Shown here: positions 1-5,933 of the stretch, one piece after another
Position numbering within the stretch: position 1 is the first letter of the stretch
How the letters are laid out: each line of letters starts with the position of its first letter
Assembly: GCA_008501655.1 (NCBI GenBank)
Contig: QQUK01000088.1
Location: forward strand, 1 to 11,625
Direction of reading: 5' to 3'
Length of the DNA: 11,625 nt
DNA from: Calditrichota bacterium
GTDB taxonomy: Bacteria > Zixibacteria > MSB-5A5 > GN15 > FEB-12
The notes under the pieces: generated by a model
Seen by the model: the letters and a program-made list of their open reading frames with translations, nothing else
Database searches by the model: none
What the model was told of the DNA's origin: nothing
Position numbers and translations under genes: made by a program

Positions 1-22
1 ATTCAAAAAATTTAGACAATAT

Positions 23-607
23 TTAGTTTTGTCCGACCGGGAAACTGGCTTCAATTGATAATGAAAGCATCAATGGTTTAGAACCGTCAGCCAGCACATA
101 ATGTAATCTCGGCATGAGAATCAAATCATAGGATGACATCGCTTTATGATATACGATTCCACCAAAGAGACCTAAATTTGAATCACCGCCACCATAGATA
201 CCGGTACCAAAATTAAGAAACATCTTTTTCTCTTCTTCATAATTTAAAACATACAGAGCGGATGCTAAAATATTTGTTTCCATATCTGAGGAAGATACAG
301 AAAATGAACCTACAGTAGATTCAAATTTATAGGATTGAAAACCAAGTTCACCACCGATTAGCATTTTTTCAGTAACACCAATATGAAATGCGCCACCAAG
401 GTTGAGTCCGGCATCAAATGAGTATTTATACGTTTCAGTACCAACTACTTCTTCATAATCTGAAAATGCATCACCAAATCCTAAGGTATAACCAAGATAG
501 CCTGATACAAGTTTTTTCCCTTTAACTCCCATCTCTTCTTCTGCACTAAATGCAGTCATTGATATGCAGAGGCATAATGCTGCTGCAAGTAATAATGTTT
601 TTTTCAC
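23..607 (-). CDS. outer-membrane beta-barrel protein, small, exported
   Basis: Predicted 194-residue exported protein. A GTG start at 607 is chosen because it is preceded by AAAAGGATG and opens a classic signal peptide (VKKTLLLAAALCLC..., likely cleaved after AFSA, residue 22). The frame stays open upstream to 721, but that stretch is Lys/Arg/Leu-rich and covers the leader repeat, so it is unlikely to be translated. The mature part alternates Gly/aromatic and polar residues in short strands (SGYLGYTLGFGD, GLNLGGAFHIGV, LIGGELGFQSYKF, FLNFGTGIYGGG, GLFGGIVYHK, LMPRLHYVLADG, LSLSIEASF). This resembles the roughly 8-stranded OmpW/OmpX-like 'outer membrane protein beta-barrel' group. It does not end in the aromatic residue common in such proteins. 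The specific role (porin, adhesin, structural) is unknown. It is divergent from the gene at 993, with a long shared upstream region. Confidence 0.75.
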   Translation of the reverse strand: MKKTLLLAAALCLCISMTAFSAEEEMGVKGKKLVSGYLGYTLGFGDAFSDYEEVVGTETYKYSFDAGLNLGGAFHIGVTEKMLIGGELGFQSYKFESTVGSFSVSSSDMETNILASALYVLNYEEEKKMFLNFGTGIYGGGDSNLGLFGGIVYHKAMSSYDLILMPRLHYVLADGSKPLMLSLSIEASFPVGQN

Positions 608-992
608 TTTACATCCTTTTCTTTTTAGATTGTATGTTTTTTTACTTCCGAGTTTTTTACTTCTGAGAATTCTCAATAATCGTAATCTATTCCTTTCTAA
701 ATACATAGAAAACACCAACACTCTTTATCGATACAATTTGATATTTTTTTATTGGTAATTGGGCTAAATTTGCCTAAATGGATTGTTTTTGTCAACTAAT
801 AAATATGATAGGATTTTTACTGTCAGAAAGATAAAATTTAAAATTCAGTCATTTAGAAGAATAACCGTCTGGAGGTGTTATTCGATCACATTGATTATCT
901 TTCAAGAACTTACAGAAAATTCAAAAAAAATCTAAACCTCTGCTCTCCCCTATCCGATAGTCTTAAGTACGTTATAAAACATAGGAGTAAGC
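608..992. other. gene-free divergent intergenic region
   Basis: This AT-rich stretch separates two divergently transcribed exported-protein genes. No RNA gene or credible ORF is seen. It contains a tandem 15-bp repeat and a 12-bp palindrome close to the left gene. A minus-strand TTGACA (789-794) has only a poor -10 partner. A plus-strand TTGTTT (783-788) / TATGAT (804-809) pair has a short 15-bp spacer. An isolated GGAGG at 871-875 is not followed by a start codon at usable distance. The right-hand gene would have a leader of well over 100 nt if it is transcribed from the 783-809 site. Confidence 0.5.
638..667. repeat. tandem 15-bp direct repeat in the leader of the beta-barrel gene
   Basis: TTTTTTACTTCCGAG (638-652) is followed directly by TTTTTTACTTCTGAG (653-667), with one mismatch. 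A perfect 12-bp palindrome, TGAGAATTCTCA, overlaps its end (664-675). Both lie 31-68 bp upstream of the GTG start at 607, where an operator or mRNA leader element would be placed. A regulatory role is inference; slippage duplication is the simple alternative. Confidence 0.55.
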
Positions 993-1631
993 ATGAGATT
1001 GAACTTAACAAAGCTTTTCAGTATTCTTATTATTCTATCGTTCTTACCAATGACCGGATTTGCTGGTGTTGATGCAGGAATATCTATTGATGAAAACGGC
1101 ATTTCCGATTTCCATCTGGCGATTTCAAAGCATTATAAAGTAGAAGAAAAAGAAATTGTAGTAATACAGAAGAAAAATATCCCTGAAGAAGAAATCCCGG
1201 TTGTCTTTTATTTAGCCAAACATCTCGGGGTTGAAAGCTCTCGAATAGTAAAACTCAGGCTGGACGGACTCACCTGGCATGAAATATGTAAATTTTATGG
1301 GATTTCACCGGAATTGTTTTTTGTAGAACTAAAACAGAAACCGGGACCTCCATACGGCAGAGCTTATGGGAAATATCATAAAAGACCACAGCGTAACTGG
1401 CGGGAAATCTATCTATCCGATGCTGATATTATCAACTGGACAAATCTGAAATTTGCATCGGAATATTACAACTGTGATCCGGAATTAATTGTAGAAATGC
1501 GTTCCAATGGGCGTGGATTCAGTGAAATCCATAATGCTGTCAAACAAAATATAAAGTCTGATAAAAAGCAGGCTAAAGCTGACAAGGACAAGTCAGAGAA
1601 AAAGAACAAAGGAAAGTCACAGAAAAAGTAG
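993..1631 (+). CDS. exported protein of unknown function with three helical repeats
   Basis: 212 residues. ATG at 993 is supported by AGGAG (983-987). An N-terminal signal peptide ends near GFAG (residue 25), so the protein is periplasmic or surface-located. The mature part holds three related segments. Residues 54-68, 84-98 and 165-179 align without gaps on the pattern [RLE]-I-V-x-[LMI]-[RQ]-x-x-[GN]-x(4)-E-I, each preceded by a short helix (SKHYKVEE, AKHLGVES, SEYYNCDPE). A conserved-looking PGPPYGRAYGKYHKRP segment (117-132) sits between copies 2 and 3. The C-terminus (189-212) is almost entirely Lys/Asp/Ser, like a nucleic-acid- or wall-binding tail. I recall similar uncharacterised exported bacterial proteins but no assigned function. 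It is a single-gene unit closed by the terminator at 1667. Confidence 0.8.
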   Translation: MRLNLTKLFSILIILSFLPMTGFAGVDAGISIDENGISDFHLAISKHYKVEEKEIVVIQKKNIPEEEIPVVFYLAKHLGVESSRIVKLRLDGLTWHEICKFYGISPELFFVELKQKPGPPYGRAYGKYHKRPQRNWREIYLSDADIINWTNLKFASEYYNCDPELIVEMRSNGRGFSEIHNAVKQNIKSDKKQAKADKDKSEKKNKGKSQKK

Positions 1632-1666
1632 CACCTTCTCAATACAATACGGAATGTTATTCAATC

Positions 1667-1705
1667 AAAGACCGACAATTTATTCAAATTTTCGGTCTTT
1701 TTTTT
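1667..1705 (+). terminator. intrinsic terminator after the repeat protein
   Basis: AAAGACCGA (1667-1675) pairs with TCGGTCTTT (1692-1700). A further AATTT/AAATT inner stem (77-81 with 86-90) lies around an ATTC loop, and an 8-T run begins at 1698. It ends at the stop codon of the converging gene (1704), so it may also affect that transcript, but there is no T-run in the minus direction. Confidence 0.85.
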
Positions 1706-2213
1706 ATTTCCCTTCTATATCAATTTTTGATCGGAACACCCATCCCGGTGCTGTGTCAGCTTTCTGACGCATCAGAAGATTCATCTGTGCTGCATGATGC
1801 TGAATATGACGCATGACATAGAGCAACATTTCCGACAGAGGTATCGCTCCTTTACGAAACTCCTGTTTTTTGACAGCCTGTTCATCAGTCATGTTTAAAA
1901 TAAAAGTCCGTGCTTTTCCCCTGCCAAACTCAAGATATTTTAAAAGCTGTTCTTTTGTATACGGTGGGTCAGGAATGACACCAGCCGGATCCATTTCCTC
2001 CATACCGAACGGTTTTGGCGGCTGAAAATTATCTTTATCCTCGCTCAGATAATAATCAAGCCAGAATAAAGTATGTGAAGCCATATACCAGATTTGATGA
2101 AACTCTGTATCATCGATCCAGATATCGTCGGGACAGTGATTGATTGCATTTTCCAACGTATCAACTGAAGCCCCGAATTGGTTCCATATTAATTCTTTTG
2201 TTTGTCTATCCAT
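1704..2213 (-). CDS. DinB-like four-helix metal-binding protein
   Basis: 169 residues from ATG at 2213, which has AAGGAG five bases upstream; an in-frame start at 2237 lacks this. The sequence fits the DinB/YfiT-like fold: an N-terminal helix (LIWNQFGASVDTLENAI), a helix with the first metal-ligand histidine (MASHTLFWLDYYL, H47), and the C-terminal RHIQHHAAQMNLL with H136, H139 and H140, where the family places its other His ligands. Proteins of this fold are often thiol-dependent or detoxifying enzymes of unknown substrate. The specific reaction here cannot be read from sequence. It lies 52 bp downstream of the YciI-like gene on the same strand, so co-transcription is likely. Confidence 0.85.
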   Translation of the reverse strand: MDRQTKELIWNQFGASVDTLENAINHCPDDIWIDDTEFHQIWYMASHTLFWLDYYLSEDKDNFQPPKPFGMEEMDPAGVIPDPPYTKEQLLKYLEFGRGKARTFILNMTDEQAVKKQEFRKGAIPLSEMLLYVMRHIQHHAAQMNLLMRQKADTAPGWVFRSKIDIEGK

Positions 2214-2265
2214 ATTGCTCCTTTTCCTTTTAAACAAATTAAACAGATATTGAATTATACAACAA

Positions 2266-2562
2266 TCACATTTTTTCTTTCATCAAAGCTAATCTGAATA
2301 GTTTCACCGAACCTAAAAAAATACCTGATTTCACTGCCGGATCAGAAGCTAATATTTCCTCAGCATGCGAATCATTATCAGCTTTGATAACCGCAATTCC
2401 AACCTCGGCATCATCGGTACGACCGGCGAGGATGAGTTTTCCTTCGGTTATCAAAGATTGCAGATATTCAAAATGTTTACCAACAACCGCCTGTTCTTCA
2501 TCGGTACTATCATTCAAAAATGTATCACGGCATGGCCGATATCGGATAAGATAATGTTCCAT
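2266..2562 (-). CDS. YciI-like protein
   Basis: 98 residues from ATG at 2562, preceded by GAAAGGA; an in-frame start at 2583 is possible but has no ribosome binding site. It has the YciI ferredoxin-like fold signature: an N-terminal strand (HYLIRYRP), the conserved histidine in GKHFEYLQSL (H30), then GKLILAGRTDD and the conserved Asp-Pro in ASDPAVKSGIF (D74). YciI proteins are small, mostly uncharacterised; the His/Asp pair is thought to be an active site, and relatives include chloromuconolactone dehalogenase-type enzymes. It is the first gene of a probable two-gene unit with the DinB-like gene. No clear promoter was found in the 54-bp gap shared with the divergent transporter. Confidence 0.85.
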   Translation of the reverse strand: MEHYLIRYRPCRDTFLNDSTDEEQAVVGKHFEYLQSLITEGKLILAGRTDDAEVGIAVIKADNDSHAEEILASDPAVKSGIFLGSVKLFRLALMKEKM

Positions 2563-2582
2563 ACGCGTCCTTTCTAATATCA

Positions 2583-2611
2583 TTGACTTTATACATCTAT
2601 CATACTACTTT
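2583..2611 (+). promoter_or_regulatory. sigma70-type promoter for the queuosine-precursor transporter
   Basis: TTGACT (2583-2588), a 17-bp spacer and TACTTT (2606-2611). The -10 is a weak match to TATAAT, but the same two hexamers with the same spacing precede rdgB (5151-5179). That repetition makes both more credible. Initiation 6 bp after the -10 would fall on the A of the ATG at 2617. Confidence 0.5.
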
Positions 2612-2616
2612 TCAGT

Positions 2617-3327
2617 ATGGCTGAACAGAGACAATATAAGTATTACGATCTCATTATGGCAATATTTGTTACCGTATTACTATGTTCAAATTTGATTGGT
2701 CCGGCAAAAATATGGTCTTTCAAAGGGTTTTCTTTTGGTGCCGGTATTCTGTTTTTCCCGATCAGTTATCTTTTTGGAGACATTTTAACCGAAGTATACG
2801 GCTACGCCAGAGCCCGCAAAGTTGTCTGGGCGGGGTTTGGGGCGTTGGTGTTTGCTTCGATAATGTCCTGGGTAGTGTTAGCACTTCCACCAGCTGATGG
2901 TTGGAACGGACAAGCTGCTCATGAAGCTGTTTTCGGAACAACACCCAGAATAGTGTTTGCATCAATTACCGCCTACTGGATTGGTGAGTTTTCCAATTCA
3001 TATATCCTTGCAAAGATGAAAATCTGGACCAAAGGGAAATGGCTCTTCACCCGGACAATCGGTTCAACAATTGTCGGAACTTTTATCGATTCATTGATAT
3101 TTTACCCGGTCGCTTTTTATGGTATCTGGACAAACGAGCAGGTTATCACTGTGCTATTTGGAAACTATTTCCTCAAAGTTCTCTGGGAAACTATAGCAAC
3201 ACCGGTCACTTATAAGATTATCAACTTCTTAAAACAAAAGGAACATATTGATTATTATGATCATAAAACAAATTTCACTCCATTTTCACTTGAAACGGAT
3301 GACAAAACAGTAGAAGAACTAAGATGA
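2617..3327 (+). CDS. yhhQ: queuosine precursor transporter (YhhQ/Vut_1 family)
   Basis: 236 residues, about six membrane segments. It belongs to the family that imports queuosine precursors (preQ0/preQ1, queuine) for the tRNA wobble modification at GUN anticodons. Family hallmarks seen: N-terminal YKYYDLIMAIFVTVLLCSNLIGPAK, then the FPISYLFGDILTEVYGYARARK block with the conserved Asp-x-x-x-Glu, and the late SLIFYPVAFYG and ATPVTYKIINFLK helices. Length matches the family (about 220-240). The ATG at 2617 has no Shine-Dalgarno sequence; see the promoter entry for a possible leaderless mRNA. The stop overlaps the next gene's start (ATGA, 3324-3327). No queuosine biosynthesis gene or preQ1 riboswitch was found nearby. 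Confidence 0.9.
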   Translation: MAEQRQYKYYDLIMAIFVTVLLCSNLIGPAKIWSFKGFSFGAGILFFPISYLFGDILTEVYGYARARKVVWAGFGALVFASIMSWVVLALPPADGWNGQAAHEAVFGTTPRIVFASITAYWIGEFSNSYILAKMKIWTKGKWLFTRTIGSTIVGTFIDSLIFYPVAFYGIWTNEQVITVLFGNYFLKVLWETIATPVTYKIINFLKQKEHIDYYDHKTNFTPFSLETDDKTVEELR

Positions 3328-4202
3328 TACTGATTAAAATGCTCAAACAGACTTTAATTATGATGTTAATTTGCACTGGTATCCTTTCCGCTCAGGGAAG
3401 GTTTGATAATGTGGAAATCAAAACAACACATGTCCGGGGGAACATTTATATGCTTGAAGGAAAGGGCGGAAATATAGGTGTTTGTGCCGGAGAAGATGGT
3501 ATCCTGATTATTGATGATCAGTTTGCCGAGTTAGCGGATAAAATCAAAGCAGCACTTAAAGAAATAAATCCGGGTGAGTTAAAATTTCTGTTAAACACTC
3601 ATGTTCATGGTGACCATATCGGAGGTAATTCTATCTTTGGTAAAGTAGCCACAATAATAGCCCATGATAATATTCGAAATCGGATGATTGATAAATTTAA
3701 AGAAGACTCAACTGCTCAAGGGAAAAACGGCTGGCCGGTGATAACATTTGATAAATCTCTAACCGTTCATTTTAATAATGAAACTATCGAAGTCATGCAT
3801 TTCCCAAAAGGGCATACTGATGGAGATGCAGTTATCTACTTCAAAGATGCCAACATTGTTCATATGGGAGACCATATGTTTTCCGGTCTTTTCCCTTATA
3901 TAGACATTAATAGCGGTGGTTCCGTTGATGGATATATTAAAAACGTTGATGCTGTACTTGCTCAAGTTAACGATTCAACGATGATAATACCCGGACATGG
4001 ACCGCTTTCAACGAAAAAAGAGTTAACAGTCTTTTCCCATATGCTCCATAAAACGACAAAATTGATTCGGGATATGAAATCATCAGGTATGACCTCCGAT
4101 GAAATTGCTGCTGAAGGTTTAGGCGATGAATGGAAAAGCTTCGATTGGGGATTTATTCCTACCGAACGATGGATAGAAACAATTTACAGCAGCACAAAGT
4201 AA
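3324..4202 (+). CDS. exported metallo-beta-lactamase-fold hydrolase
   Basis: 292 residues, starting in a 4-bp ATGA overlap with the transporter gene, so translation is probably coupled. ATG at 3339 is an alternative and would give a tidier signal peptide (MLKQTLIMMLICTGILSA, cut before QG). The zinc-site motifs of the superfamily are complete: T-H93-V-H95-G-D97-H98, H164 (KGHTDGDA), D183 (HMGDH) and H225 (PGHGP). The N-terminal YMLEGKGGNIGVCAGEDGI pattern is typical of a large group of periplasmic MBL-fold proteins annotated only as 'MBL fold metallo-hydrolase/cyclase'. It is probably a periplasmic di-zinc hydrolase; the substrate is unknown, and I do not claim antibiotic resistance. Transcription ends at the 4224-4260 terminator. 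Confidence 0.88.
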   Translation: MILIKMLKQTLIMMLICTGILSAQGRFDNVEIKTTHVRGNIYMLEGKGGNIGVCAGEDGILIIDDQFAELADKIKAALKEINPGELKFLLNTHVHGDHIGGNSIFGKVATIIAHDNIRNRMIDKFKEDSTAQGKNGWPVITFDKSLTVHFNNETIEVMHFPKGHTDGDAVIYFKDANIVHMGDHMFSGLFPYIDINSGGSVDGYIKNVDAVLAQVNDSTMIIPGHGPLSTKKELTVFSHMLHKTTKLIRDMKSSGMTSDEIAAEGLGDEWKSFDWGFIPTERWIETIYSSTK

Positions 4203-4223
4203 AATCTGCTGACTTAGCAATTT

Positions 4224-4260
4224 AAAAAGCCGGTTTGGAACTGTCCAAACCGGCTTTTTT
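4224..4260. terminator. strong bidirectional intrinsic terminator
   Basis: A 16-bp perfect stem (4224-4239 with 4044-equivalent right arm 4244-4259) encloses the four-base loop ACTG. It has AAAAA on the left and TTTTTT on the right, so it works in both directions. It lies between converging genes ending at 4202 (+) and 4288 (-). Confidence 0.95.
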
Positions 4261-4287
4261 ATAATTTGATACTTAAGCTTACATGTT

Positions 4288-5118
4288 TTATGAACCGGTA
4301 GCCTGAAACATATGAACATCGCGCTGAGGGAATGGTATTGTAACACCCTGAGCATCGAATGCTTTTTTCACTTTTTCGGTAGTATCAAAATAGACCGGCC
4401 AGTAATCATCAACTGTCACGTACGGCCTGACAACAAAATCTACTGAGCTATTATTTAACGTTTTGACAGCAACGGTAAAAGCAGGATCTTTCAGAACCCT
4501 GGAGTCAGATGCCATGATTTCCACTAAAATTTTCTTAGCTTTGTCGATGTCATCCCCATAACTTACTCCAAATTCCATATCACAACGGAGATGCCCTTCT
4601 GCTGAGTAATTAACAATAGCATCAGAAGTAACTTTTGAATTTGGAATTATCACCAATTTGTTTTCTAATGTTGTGATAAACGTATTGAAGATAAGCACTT
4701 CTTTTACTCTACCGATAAATCCGGATACTTCGACAAGATCTCCGGCTTTGATTGGTCTGAATGTAACCAGCATTATACCGGATGCAAAATTAGAAAGTGA
4801 GCCCTGGAGAGCAAAGCCAACTGCAAGACCGGCTGCACCAAGGACAGCTATGATTGATGTTGTCTCAACTCCTACGGTACTCAATGCTGCCAATATGACG
4901 AATGCCAAAAGAGCAATTCTTGTAAATGTTGTCAAGAATGAAGATACCGTTGGGTCGACATTTGTTTTTTTCATCAATTTTTTAAGGAAACGAATCAAAA
5001 GACTGATGATAATACGCCCGATGATAAGAATAAGAATGGCACCTACGATTTTTAAACCGTATTGCACTGCAAATTCTTTTAATATCCCTACATACTGTTC
5101 CATCTCTTCAGGTTTCAA
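4288..5118 (-). CDS. mscS: small-conductance mechanosensitive channel MscS
   Basis: 276 residues, close to E. coli MscS (286). Three membrane helices: TM1 about 20-42, TM2 about 60-82 and the pore-lining TM3 about 86-118 with the diagnostic AVLGAAGLAVGFALQGSLSN glycine/alanine packing pattern. The cytoplasmic beta domain follows (FRPIKAGDLVEV, VIIPNSKV) and then the alpha/beta vestibule. It opens on membrane tension during osmotic downshock to release solutes. The TTG at 5118 is taken as the start because AAAGGAG lies five bases upstream; the ATG five codons later has only a poor GAAGAG. It is monocistronic, divergent from rdgB and convergent with the MBL gene. Confidence 0.93.
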   Translation of the reverse strand: MKPEEMEQYVGILKEFAVQYGLKIVGAILILIIGRIIISLLIRFLKKLMKKTNVDPTVSSFLTTFTRIALLAFVILAALSTVGVETTSIIAVLGAAGLAVGFALQGSLSNFASGIMLVTFRPIKAGDLVEVSGFIGRVKEVLIFNTFITTLENKLVIIPNSKVTSDAIVNYSAEGHLRCDMEFGVSYGDDIDKAKKILVEIMASDSRVLKDPAFTVAVKTLNNSSVDFVVRPYVTVDDYWPVYFDTTEKVKKAFDAQGVTIPFPQRDVHMFQATGS

Positions 5119-5150
5119 GTGAACTCCTTTCGTTTTATAAATTAGTTATA

Positions 5151-5179
5151 TTGACTTATTGTGAATTGCGTACTACTTT
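5151..5179 (+). promoter_or_regulatory. sigma70-type promoter for rdgB
   Basis: TTGACT (5151-5156), a 17-bp spacer and TACTTT (5174-5179), the same pair and spacing as at 2583-2611. Initiation near 5186 gives a leader of about 17 nt containing the GAGGAGAG ribosome binding site (5191-5198). Confidence 0.55.
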
Positions 5180-5202
5180 AATATGATTCAGAGGAGAGAA
5201 AA

Positions 5203-5805
5203 ATGCAATTAGTTCTTGCTACAAATAATGAAGATAAAATCAAAGAGATTAAGCACCTGCTCGATGATCTCCCTATAACAATCCTAACCAGGGATGATTT
5301 TTTGGAATTTCCTGATGTAGAAGAAACCGGAGAAACTCTTGAAGATAACGCCCTTCTAAAAGCTAAAGCTATTTTCGAGTTTACAGATATTCCTGCACTT
5401 GCTGATGACACCGGACTGGAAGTAGATGCCTTAAACGGTGCCCCGGGAGTATATTCAGCTCGTTTTGCCGGTGACAATGTTACCTATAAAGACAATAATC
5501 TGAAACTGATTAAAGAGTTGCAAGATATCCCTGATGATAAACGAACGGCACAATTCCGATGTGTGATGGCTTTGGCATGGTCTGAAGATAATATTGAAGT
5601 TGTCAACGGGATAGTGGAAGGTGTTATTGCAAATGAGTTAAAAGGAGACAAAGGGTTTGGGTATGATCCTTTGTTTTATTATCCTCCTTCACAAAAAAGG
5701 TTTTCAGAAATGACCACCGAAGAGAAAAATATCATTTCTCATCGAGGTAAAGCTTTACAGGAAATTCGCACAGTAATAATCAACAAACTAAATAACTTAT
5801 TGTAA
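5203..5805 (+). CDS. rdgB: XTP/dITP diphosphatase (RdgB/HAM1, Maf-like pool sanitiser)
   Basis: 200 residues, the usual family length. It hydrolyses non-canonical purine NTPs (ITP, dITP, XTP) to the monophosphate plus pyrophosphate, keeping deaminated bases out of nucleic acids; cytosolic. All family blocks are present: substrate loop LATNNEDKIKEI (5-16), ETLEDNALLKAKA (44-56), ADDTGLEVDALNGAPGVYSA with general-base Asp (D69), GDKGFGYDPLF (148-158) and the base-recognising ISHRGKAL (178-185, S179-H180-R181). The start has GAGGAGAG upstream. It normally sits alone or near rph; here it stands alone. Its last 50-odd bases (5725-5776) recur, diverged, downstream of the next gene. Confidence 0.96.
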   Translation: MQLVLATNNEDKIKEIKHLLDDLPITILTRDDFLEFPDVEETGETLEDNALLKAKAIFEFTDIPALADDTGLEVDALNGAPGVYSARFAGDNVTYKDNNLKLIKELQDIPDDKRTAQFRCVMALAWSEDNIEVVNGIVEGVIANELKGDKGFGYDPLFYYPPSQKRFSEMTTEEKNIISHRGKALQEIRTVIINKLNNLL

Positions 5806-5933
5806 AATAACCGGTTACTAGTTTATACCGGGTAGAGTAAAACTTGCGATTTCTGATATATGACTTGTTCTGAATTATCTAATCACTATTTTACTTGTAA
5901 CAGAACGTTTGGAACTATGTGGAGGAACTAAAA

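Noticed and set aside
608..721. Upstream extension of the beta-barrel protein reading frame
   Set aside because: It is Lys/Arg/Leu-rich, covers the direct repeat and palindrome, and would bury the signal peptide. The GTG at 607 has a proper ribosome binding site.
875..1072. 65-codon plus-strand frame starting with GTG
   Set aside because: Its start overlaps the GGAGG so that motif cannot serve it. It runs into the 993 gene in another frame and has no recognisable features.
2563..2616. preQ1 riboswitch before the queuosine-precursor transporter
   Set aside because: The gap is 54 bp, has none of the preQ1 aptamer's conserved stem or A-rich tail, and the apparent transcription start leaves no leader.
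3324..4202. True beta-lactamase (antibiotic resistance gene)
   Set aside because: The metal site is shared by the whole superfamily. The N-terminal pattern fits uncharacterised MBL-fold hydrolases and not the known class B enzymes.
4658..5122. 154-codon frame antisense to mscS
   Set aside because: It is fully explained as the shadow of a strongly conserved MscS gene, with Ser/Thr/Arg-rich composition and no ribosome binding site.
5811..5844. CCGGT...ACCGG inverted repeat after rdgB as a terminator
   Set aside because: Only a 5-bp stem with a long loop and no T-run.
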